From: Ruminococcus sp.
Lineage (GTDB): Bacteria; Bacillota_A; Clostridia; Oscillospirales; Ruminococcaceae
Length of the DNA stretch: 64,000 nucleotides
Direction: 5' to 3'
Assembly: GCA_017536105.1 (NCBI GenBank)
Contig: JAFXRZ010000012.1
Location: 1-64,000, forward strand
The notes below the pieces were generated by a model, which searched no databases, was not told the origin of the DNA, and saw only the letters and a list, made by a program, of their open reading frames with translations. A program made the translations under genes and the position numbers. This document shows, one piece after another, positions 58,101-64,000 of this stretch. The stretch's first letter is position 1. Every line of letters begins with the position of its first letter.

Positions 58101-58565
58101 TCAGGTGAATGCTTTGAAACCGAAAAGGGTCAGTGTCGTGATTATAACAGCTGCAAGCATTACTCCGCACATTATGGCGACAACGCTCTTTTTGAAATCG
58201 AGGTCCAGCATACTTGCCGCAAGGGTACCTGTCCAGGCGCCTGTCACCGGCAGGGGAATGCCCACGAACAAAAACAGTCCCCAGTATATGCCTCTGCCTG
58301 TGGATTTTTTGAGCTTCTCTCCGCCCTTGTGGCCTTTTTTGAGGCACCAGCTGAAAAATCCGCCTATCACAGGCTTGTCGGCGCCCCATTCGAGCACCTT
58401 TCTTGCAAAAAAGAAGATTATTGGCACGGGCAGCATATTCCCGACCATGCAGATCGCAACGGCCAGCTTCCAGTCAACACCCATTCCGACACCTATGGGT
58501 ATCCCTCCTCGCAGCTCGACGATGGGCACCATGGATATCAGAAACGTCAGTATGTATTTTTTCAT
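58101..58565 (-). CDS. COG2426 small multi-drug export family membrane protein
   Basis: This 154-aa protein has four to five hydrophobic segments. The E-L-R-G-G-I-P-I-G motif and the later G-I-P-L-P-V-T-G-A-W-T-G-T-L-A-A are family hallmarks (PF06695). A drug-export role has been proposed but not established. It is the first gene of the minus-strand run down to yhaM. The 187 nt upstream contain no other gene or clear promoter. Confidence 0.85.
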   Translation of the reverse strand: MKKYILTFLISMVPIVELRGGIPIGVGMGVDWKLAVAICMVGNMLPVPIIFFFARKVLEWGADKPVIGGFFSWCLKKGHKGGEKLKKSTGRGIYWGLFLFVGIPLPVTGAWTGTLAASMLDLDFKKSVVAIMCGVMLAAVIITTLTLFGFKAFT

Positions 58566-58752
58566 TCTCTCTTTCCTTTCTTCTGTTCAAAAAACTACTT
58601 TCCTTTTTCAAAAGTGTTTTTATGATAAGGCAGCACTGCTCGACCTTCGGCTAACGACTCTGTACGTCATCTGCCTGCCATAATATTTCATTTTATCACC
58701 CACAGATCTCTCTTTATCTTATCAACAACACAAAAGAAAAAAGGCATAAGAT

Positions 58753-59559
58753 CTATGTACAGATTTTAAGTATCCTTCTTTTGAGCTCGATAAGCTCGTG
58801 CTTCTGCCTTACGGTCTGCGCCTGACCGGCAGCCTCTGCTGCAAGATCAACGGCAAGGTCGGGTCTGCCTGCTTTGAGATAGCACAGCGAAAGATATATA
58901 TTGCAGTCGCATCTTGCCTGCTTCGATGAAGAGCAGCTCAGCGCCTGCTTGAGATAATTCTCCGCCTGGATGAGATCGCCCTTTGCATAGGAGAGCACAC
59001 CGAGAGTGTGCAGCACCGGCATGGGTCTGCGCCTCAGCCTTGCCCTGTCGAAATATCTCCCTGCCGCATTATAGATGGTTTCGGCAGCCTCAACGTCTCC
59101 CATCATTAGATTAGTATAGACATAGACGTTGTAATATTCCTCCTTGGCTTCTTCCGAAAGCACCGGGAGGTCGATGCGGGAAAGCGTTGAAAAAGCCTGC
59201 CTGTACAGACAGCCGTCGCTGAGCACCTCTGCAAGGAGAAGCTCTCTGTCGGCACGTTCGGCAGCATCCCCGGGTCTTTCCGACCAGCGCTTTATGTCGC
59301 CGAGGAGACTTAAGGTCACTCCGTCCTTGGCTATGGCTTTGCGAAAGGAAACATAGACCGACCTTGTATAGACAGCTGCGGCAAGCCTTACCGCCAGCAG
59401 CAGAGAAAAGCTCCAGCAGAAAACGTTCAGCGCGAACATGAAAAGGTTTATCATCAGATCGTGTCTGCCTTCTGCCAGCCATTTGATGAAGGCTGCCGCT
59501 GTTCCGAGCCAGAAGCAGAGGATAAAAGCATAGGCAAAGCTCGTCAAGATCCTTCTCAT
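58753..59559 (-). CDS. Membrane-anchored TPR-like protein
   Basis: This 268-aa protein has two N-terminal helices (about 8-30 and 37-62) and then a helical-repeat domain to the end, with A-x-x-x-L-x-x-A spacing of tetratricopeptide repeats (L-G-V-L-S-Y-A-K-G-D-L-I-Q-A-E-N-Y-L). It probably serves as a scaffold at the membrane. The ATG at 59559 has AAAGGA 11 nt upstream; a GTG three codons earlier is an alternative. It has its own promoter. Confidence 0.75.
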   Translation of the reverse strand: MRRILTSFAYAFILCFWLGTAAAFIKWLAEGRHDLMINLFMFALNVFCWSFSLLLAVRLAAAVYTRSVYVSFRKAIAKDGVTLSLLGDIKRWSERPGDAAERADRELLLAEVLSDGCLYRQAFSTLSRIDLPVLSEEAKEEYYNVYVYTNLMMGDVEAAETIYNAAGRYFDRARLRRRPMPVLHTLGVLSYAKGDLIQAENYLKQALSCSSSKQARCDCNIYLSLCYLKAGRPDLAVDLAAEAAGQAQTVRQKHELIELKRRILKICT

Positions 59560-59605
59560 CCCGCACACCGTCCTTTCCGCCGAAGCAGCTATTGCACCAA
59601 TCTTA

Positions 59606-59635
59606 ATAATAACATATTATAACGTCTGTTGTCAA
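59606..59635 (-). promoter_or_regulatory. Promoter of the TPR protein
   Basis: On the minus strand TTGACA (59635-59630) and TATTAT (59611-59606) are 18 nt apart. Confidence 0.65.
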
Positions 59636-59660
59636 TCGCTTTCGGCATTTTTGCCCCAAA

Positions 59661-59702
59661 AGAAAAAGCAGCCGGATGCCAAAAGCCTGCATCCGGCTGT
59701 CT
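59661..59702 (-). terminator. Terminator of tetR
   Basis: On the minus strand CAGCCGGATGC pairs with GCATCCGGCTG, then CTTTTTCTTTT follows. Confidence 0.92.
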
Positions 59703-59709
59703 GTTTCTG

Positions 59710-60327
59710 TCATTTTTCCTTCACCGTGAACTGCTCTATCAGCGAGAGTATCGCCGCATAAAGCTGGGGCTTCAGCTTTTCGAGGGTGCAGGGACGCTCG
59801 TAGAGAATCGTTGAATAGCAGGTGGAGGAAACGAGCTCAACCACCATGAACAGCAGCATCTCGGGGTCGGATATCCTGCCCTCGTACTCGCTGAGCAGCT
59901 TGTAGTAGGCGTCGTGGAATTTCATTCCGTCGTCAATGTCCAGGTTCGTTTCGGCAAGGGCATCGGTGAAAACGCCCCAGCTGAGGTTCTTCGAGATAAA
60001 GCCCAGCAGGGAACGGTTGTCGTTCAGCTGGTCGATGATGTTGTCAACAATGAAGATAAACTTGTCCTCAAAAGAAAGCTCGCCCTTGTGTGCCAGAAGG
60101 TCGTGGACGGCCTTCATCATCACCTGAGAGGATTTCTTTGCGATAAGGCGGTTGCGGATGTCGTATTTGTCCTTGAAATAAAGATAAAACGTTCCCTTGC
60201 CGACGCCGGCTTCCTGGGCAATGTCTGTTATCGAGGTCTTGCTGAAGCCCTTGGTGGTGAAAAAATCAAAGGCGGTGTTCAGCAGAGAGCTCTCCTTGTT
60301 CTTCTTTTTCATGTCAAGCTTTGTCAT
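59710..60327 (-). CDS. TetR-family transcriptional regulator
   Basis: This 205-aa repressor-type protein has the DNA-binding head with F-D-F-F-T-T-K-G-F, T-S-I-T-D-I-A-Q-E-A-G-V-G-K-G-T-F-Y-L-Y-F, and a helical ligand-binding tail (70-205). It is divergent from the mmpL operon, and the intergenic region holds four matching palindromes, so it very likely represses the transporter and may control itself. The ligand is unknown. The ATG at 60327 or one five codons later is possible. Confidence 0.94.
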   Translation of the reverse strand: MTKLDMKKKNKESSLLNTAFDFFTTKGFSKTSITDIAQEAGVGKGTFYLYFKDKYDIRNRLIAKKSSQVMMKAVHDLLAHKGELSFEDKFIFIVDNIIDQLNDNRSLLGFISKNLSWGVFTDALAETNLDIDDGMKFHDAYYKLLSEYEGRISDPEMLLFMVVELVSSTCYSTILYERPCTLEKLKPQLYAAILSLIEQFTVKEK

Positions 60328-60399
60328 GTTATCACCGTTCTCGAAATCGACGAGATGTCAGGGCAGGGCGGCAGCCCCGCAGATCCTGTGCTTTTTTAC

Positions 60400-60428
60400 A
60401 TTATATATTGTGTTACAATAAATGTCAA
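60400..60428 (-). promoter_or_regulatory. Promoter of tetR
   Basis: On the minus strand TTGACA (60428-60423) and TATAAT (60405-60400) are 17 nt apart. Confidence 0.88.
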
Positions 60429-60438
60429 TACCCGAAAA

Positions 60439-60451
60439 TGACCAATAGTCA
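60439..60451. promoter_or_regulatory. Operator palindrome 1
   Basis: TGACCAATAGTCA fits the pattern TGACY-N3-RGTCA. It lies about 10 bp upstream of the tetR -35 box. Confidence 0.75.
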
Positions 60452-60491
60452 GTTTTATGCGATGGATACTTTGTGCATTCCTACAAAATTC

Positions 60492-60504
60492 TGACTGCTG
60501 GTCA
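60492..60504. promoter_or_regulatory. Operator palindrome 2
   Basis: TGACTGCTGGTCA fits the same pattern. Its centre is 53 bp from that of palindrome 1, about five helical turns. Confidence 0.75.
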
Positions 60505-60522
60505 TTTTTTATCCCAAAACTG

Positions 60523-60551
60523 TTGACTAATGGTCAGTTTTGTAATATAAT
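60523..60551 (+). promoter_or_regulatory. Promoter of mmpL
   Basis: TTGACT (60523-60528) and TATAAT (60546-60551) are 17 nt apart. The -35 box lies within operator palindrome 3. Confidence 0.88.
60524..60536. promoter_or_regulatory. Operator palindrome 3
   Basis: TGACTAATGGTCA overlaps the mmpL -35 box, so binding here would block RNA polymerase. Its centre is 32 bp from that of palindrome 2. Confidence 0.8.
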
Positions 60552-60565
60552 GAGGTATACGAAAA

Positions 60566-60578
60566 TGACCGACGGTCA
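60566..60578. promoter_or_regulatory. Operator palindrome 4
   Basis: TGACCGACGGTCA lies just downstream of the mmpL -10 box. Its centre is 42 bp from that of palindrome 3, about four helical turns. Confidence 0.8.
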
Positions 60579-60626
60579 GAAAAGGCTATATAGCCATACA
60601 GAAATATACCGGGAGATGATAGACGA

Positions 60627-62762
60627 ATGTATAGATTCGGGCGTGCGATAGTAAAAAGCAGATACATCATAATCGTACTGAGTGTCCTGCTGCTCGTGCC
60701 TGCCGCCATAGGCTACATCAAGACAAGAACAAATTACGACATTCTTTCCTACCTGCCGAAGGACATCAAGACCATGGAGGGTCAGGACATACTGCTGGAG
60801 GAATTCGGGCAGGGCGGCTTCTCTATGGTGATGATAGACGGCATGAGCGACAAGGATGTGGTCGCCACAAAAGAGAAGATAGAAGAAGTTGACGGCGTAG
60901 GAAGCGTTATATGGTACGATTCCCTTATGGACATAACGCTGCCGAAGGAGATACTTCCTCAGAAAGTATATGACTTCTTCAATTCCTCGGACGGCAATTC
61001 GACCCTTATGGTCGTGTTCTTTGAGGACACCACCGCCGCCGACAAGACCCTCAACGCCATAGACGAGATACGCAAGATAGCCGACAAGCAGTGCTTCGTC
61101 AGCGGAATGAGCGCCGTCAACGACGATATGAAGATAATAGCCGAGAGCGAGACCGTGATGTATGTTGTTATCGCGGTGCTGCTTGTGTCGCTGGTGCTTG
61201 CACTGGCAATGGATTCCTTCCTGGTGCCTGTGTTCTTTATGTTAAGCGTTGGAATGGCTGTCGTTTACAACCTTGGAACGAACTTTGTGGCAGGGGAGAT
61301 ATCCTTCCTGACGAAGGCGCTCGCGGCGGTGCTGCAGCTGGGCGTCACCATGGACTACTCAATCTTCCTCTACCACAGCTTCCAGGAGAACAAGAGCAAA
61401 TATCCAAACGACAAAAACGAAGCCATGGCTCACGCGGTGGGCGACACGCTGGTGTCTGTTGTGGGTAGCTCGATAACCACTGTAGCAGGCTTCCTTGCCA
61501 TGTGCTTTATGAGCTTCACCCTCGGCCTTGATATTGGTATAGTAATGGCGAAGGGCGTTGTGTTCGGCGTTATCTGCTGCGTAACGGTGCTCCCCTCGAT
61601 GATACTGATCTTCGACGGTGCCATCACAAAGACCACCCACAGGGAGCTGCTGCCCTCGATGGATAAGCCTGCGGCTTTCATCGTAAAGCACGCAGGGCTG
61701 TTTATAACGCTGTTCTTCGTGCTGCTGTCGCCTGCCGTCTACGGCAATTTCAATAACAAGCTCTACTACAAGCTGGACACCACGATGCCCGAGTACCTTC
61801 CCAGTATCACAGCTAACAAAAAGCTCAGCGAAGAGTACGGCATGAATTCCACCCACGTCCTGATGCTGAGCTCTGACCTTCCCCAGAAGGAAGTCCGCAG
61901 GATGTGCGATGAGATCGAAAGCGTTGACGGAGTAAGATTCGTCCTCGGCGTGGATTCCATAATAGGCGCAGGCATACCGGAGGAGATGCTCCCGCAGAAC
62001 ATTGTCGGGAAGCTCCGCAGCGATGACTGGCAGCTGGTCATGATCGGCTCGGACTACGAAGTTGCTTCCGACGCGGTAAACGAACAGTGCGAAGTCATAA
62101 ACGATATCGTCTCCGAATACGACGAGAAGGCGATGCTCATCGGAGAAGCTCCGGCAACGAAGGACCTTATCGACATAACGAACAGGGACTTCAAAGTCGT
62201 AAACATCCTCTCGATAGCGGCTATCTTCATTATAATCATGATAGTGCTGAAATCCGTTTCGCTGCCGATAGTCCTCGTTTCGGTCATCGAGTTCGCAATA
62301 TTCATCAATATGGGCATCCCGACCTACACAGGCTCTAAGGTGGCCTTCATCGCTTCGATAGTTATAGGCACCATACAGCTCGGTGCAACTGTCGATTACG
62401 CGATACTGATGACCACAAGATACAAGACGGAACGCATAGCAGGAAAGGAAAAGCACGAAGCTGTAACAACAGCGCTTGCCGCTTCCATAAAATCCATAAT
62501 GGTGTCGGCTCTTGGCTTCTTCGGCGCAACGATAGGCGTCGGGCTCTATTCGGATATCGGACTTATCTCCGAGCTCTGCATACTGCTTGCCAGAGGAGCG
62601 CTTATCTCCATGGCTGTAGTTATCCTGATACTGCCGTCGATGCTGGTGGCCTTCGATAAGGTAGTATGCGCAACGACCTTCGGGATGAGACCGAAAAAGC
62701 TTTTCAATATAGCTGCAAGATATGATAATAAAGAACAAAGCAATGTGGAGGCGAGATCATGA
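60627..62762 (+). CDS. MMPL/RND-family membrane transporter
   Basis: This 711-aa protein has about twelve membrane helices in two similar halves: a helix near the N-terminus, an outer loop, then five helices, repeated after about residue 350. G-V-T-M-D-Y-S-I-F-L-Y and G-A-T-V-D-Y-A-I-L-M-T-T-R-Y carry the aspartates used for proton coupling. Such proteins export lipids or toxic compounds; in Firmicutes they are often beside TetR regulators and YhgE-like proteins, as here. GGGAGATG lies upstream of the ATG. The downstream gene overlaps the stop (ATGA). Confidence 0.94.
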   Translation: MYRFGRAIVKSRYIIIVLSVLLLVPAAIGYIKTRTNYDILSYLPKDIKTMEGQDILLEEFGQGGFSMVMIDGMSDKDVVATKEKIEEVDGVGSVIWYDSLMDITLPKEILPQKVYDFFNSSDGNSTLMVVFFEDTTAADKTLNAIDEIRKIADKQCFVSGMSAVNDDMKIIAESETVMYVVIAVLLVSLVLALAMDSFLVPVFFMLSVGMAVVYNLGTNFVAGEISFLTKALAAVLQLGVTMDYSIFLYHSFQENKSKYPNDKNEAMAHAVGDTLVSVVGSSITTVAGFLAMCFMSFTLGLDIGIVMAKGVVFGVICCVTVLPSMILIFDGAITKTTHRELLPSMDKPAAFIVKHAGLFITLFFVLLSPAVYGNFNNKLYYKLDTTMPEYLPSITANKKLSEEYGMNSTHVLMLSSDLPQKEVRRMCDEIESVDGVRFVLGVDSIIGAGIPEEMLPQNIVGKLRSDDWQLVMIGSDYEVASDAVNEQCEVINDIVSEYDEKAMLIGEAPATKDLIDITNRDFKVVNILSIAAIFIIIMIVLKSVSLPIVLVSVIEFAIFINMGIPTYTGSKVAFIASIVIGTIQLGATVDYAILMTTRYKTERIAGKEKHEAVTTALAASIKSIMVSALGFFGATIGVGLYSDIGLISELCILLARGALISMAVVILILPSMLVAFDKVVCATTFGMRPKKLFNIAARYDNKEQSNVEARS

Positions 62763-64000
62763 AAAAATATACAAAAGTAATCGCAGCCGTTCTGGCTATA
62801 CTTCTCTCGGCAGGAGCAACAGGGCTTTATGCAAGTAAAAACAGAGCCGCGGCGGACACAGCGGAAAAGGTTTCAATAACACGCACAGCTGACACTTCCG
62901 GCGCAAAGCGTACTCCCGCAGAGGAAGCTCCTTTCAAGGAGGAAACTGTCTATGTGCTCTATAATGATTCCAGCGAGGTTAAGGAAGTCATCGTCAGCGA
63001 CTGGCTGAAAAACACTCAGGCTGCTGATTCCCTCGAGGACGTTTCCGAGCTTACGGGCATCGAGAACGTCAAGGGAGACGAGGACTTCACCCTCGACGGC
63101 ACGAAGCTCACTTGGGATGCGGCAGGCAGAGATATATACTACCGCGGAACAACGGACAAGGAGCTGCCCGTCAGCGTGAAGATCAGCTACTTCCTCGACG
63201 GCAAGCCCATGACAGCCGAGGAAATGGCAGGCAAGAGCGGAAAGGTGACTATTCGCTACGACTACACCAACACCCTGAAAAGCAAGCAGGTCATCGACGG
63301 CAAGGAGTACGACGTGTGCGTCCCCTTTATGATGGCAAGCGGGACCATATTCAACAGCGACAAGTTCTCAAACGTTGAAGCCAAGAACGCAAAGGTGGTC
63401 TCGGACGGTTCCCGTATCATCGTAATCGGCGTTGCTTTCCCGGGAATGGGGGACAGCTTCGGCCTCAGCGACATGGACCTTGATCTCGACTTTACGCTTC
63501 CCGAATACATCGAGATAACCGCCGACGTCACCGACTTTGAGACAACGACCTCCATGACAGTTGCGACCAATGAGATATTCACCCAGATCGACCTGGACAA
63601 GACCAAGACCATAGACGAGCTGAAGGAAAAGATCGACAAGCTTGCAGAGGCTGCAAACGAGCTCTGCGACGGAAGCTCGAAGCTCTATAACGGCATCAAG
63701 GAGCTTTCCGACGGTGCCGACAAGCTGGCAGACGGCGCAAAGGAAGCAGATGACGGAGCAAAGCAGCTCGCAGACGGCAGCAGCACCCTTGCGGCAGGCG
63801 CCGACAAGCTGGAAGGCGGAGCAAAGGATGCCTATGCAGGTTCGACCAAGCTGGCAAACGGTATCGCCGAAGCAAAGGCCGGCTCGGCTAAGATAGTGAA
63901 CGGCCTTGCCGAAGCAAAGAACGGTTCGGGACAGCTTGCAGGCGGAGCAGACCAGCTGAGCGACGGAGTCGGCAAGCTGGACGACGGTGCAAAGCAGGTA
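62759..64000 (+). CDS. Exported heptad-repeat (YhgE-like) protein, 3' end beyond the window
   Basis: At least 414 codons are open to the right edge. A signal sequence (M-K-K-Y-T-K followed by a hydrophobic stretch ending near A-T-G-L-Y-A) precedes a beta-rich domain (about 50-275). From about residue 295 a long run of seven-residue units follows the x-x-x-L-x-x-G pattern, for example L-A-D-G-A-K-E and L-A-G-G-A-D-Q, as in YhgE/Pip-type proteins associated with MMPL and ABC exporters. GGAGG lies 7 nt before the ATG at 62759, which overlaps the mmpL stop. Membrane helices expected at the C-terminus lie beyond the edge. Confidence 0.88.
   Translation, partial: MKKYTKVIAAVLAILLSAGATGLYASKNRAAADTAEKVSITRTADTSGAKRTPAEEAPFKEETVYVLYNDSSEVKEVIVSDWLKNTQAADSLEDVSELTGIENVKGDEDFTLDGTKLTWDAAGRDIYYRGTTDKELPVSVKISYFLDGKPMTAEEMAGKSGKVTIRYDYTNTLKSKQVIDGKEYDVCVPFMMASGTIFNSDKFSNVEAKNAKVVSDGSRIIVIGVAFPGMGDSFGLSDMDLDLDFTLPEYIEITADVTDFETTTSMTVATNEIFTQIDLDKTKTIDELKEKIDKLAEAANELCDGSSKLYNGIKELSDGADKLADGAKEADDGAKQLADGSSTLAAGADKLEGGAKDAYAGSTKLANGIAEAKAGSAKIVNGLAEAKNGSGQLAGGADQLSDGVGKLDDGAKQV

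Overview
The window comes from a low-redundancy, moderately GC-rich Firmicute, most likely a Ruminococcus-like member of the Oscillospiraceae. This is inferred from the gene repertoire and has not been checked against any database. The pointers are strictly anaerobic enzymes (class III ribonucleotide reductase with its activase, indolepyruvate:ferredoxin oxidoreductase, rubredoxins, formate-tetrahydrofolate ligase, phosphotransacetylase), Gram-positive promoters with 17-nt spacers and TATAAT boxes, strong AGGAGG ribosome-binding sites, frequent GTG/TTG starts, and no outer-membrane genes. No rRNA, tRNA, CRISPR array, prophage or transposase gene was seen.

Layout. 1-3 kb: a zinc-ribbon membrane protein followed by an island of repeats. 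3-11 kb: rpoB-rpoC behind a near-consensus promoter, then pta convergent. 12-18 kb: thioesterase, TraB/GumN lipoprotein and acpP on the minus strand; a lipase-like hydrolase, a comM-type ATPase and an acyltransferase on the plus strand. 18-23 kb: a minus-strand glycolytic cluster (pgk, tpiA, gpmI) with two uncharacterised membrane or lipoprotein genes interleaved. 23-27.6 kb: an anaerobic redox and deoxynucleotide cluster (flavin reductase with two rubredoxin-like modules, nrdG, nrdD, rubredoxin). 28-33.6 kb: an orphan ABC ATPase, a TatD-GT2-SseB-CYTH operon, a PqqD/signal-peptidase pair, and a ParB/Noc protein. 34-43 kb: HtrA protease, PNPOx-like protein, a shortened asparagine synthetase, a candidate small RNA, fhs, GtrA, RNase R and SecG. 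44-50.5 kb: nadE, iorAB, paaK, DUF1877 and ACT genes, an aryl-acid/aromatic amino acid group. 50.6-58.6 kb: ilvB-ilvN-ilvC behind a structured leader, then yhaM, a GH113-like hydrolase, rlmA, a lipid kinase and a COG2426 transporter. 58.7-64 kb: a TPR membrane protein and a TetR-controlled MMPL/heptad-repeat operon that runs off the right edge.

How the parts fit: pgk, tpiA and gpmI supply lower glycolysis and Pta produces acetyl phosphate. IorAB and PaaK interconvert aryl pyruvates, aryl-CoAs and aryl acetates. Fhs feeds one-carbon units. NrdD/NrdG make dNTPs without oxygen, with the flavin/rubredoxin proteins plausibly handling oxidative stress.

The points most worth following up are: a free-standing promoter-hairpin-terminator unit at about 37.62-37.74 kb (candidate sRNA); four identical-pattern palindromes in helical register between tetR and mmpL; an NrdD reading frame that lacks the expected C-terminal glycyl-radical motif; an asparagine synthetase without its glutaminase nucleophile region, with an in-frame stop just upstream of its start; an orphan PqqD/S26 peptidase pair; and several families of intergenic repeats, one of which supplies the stop codon of RNase R.
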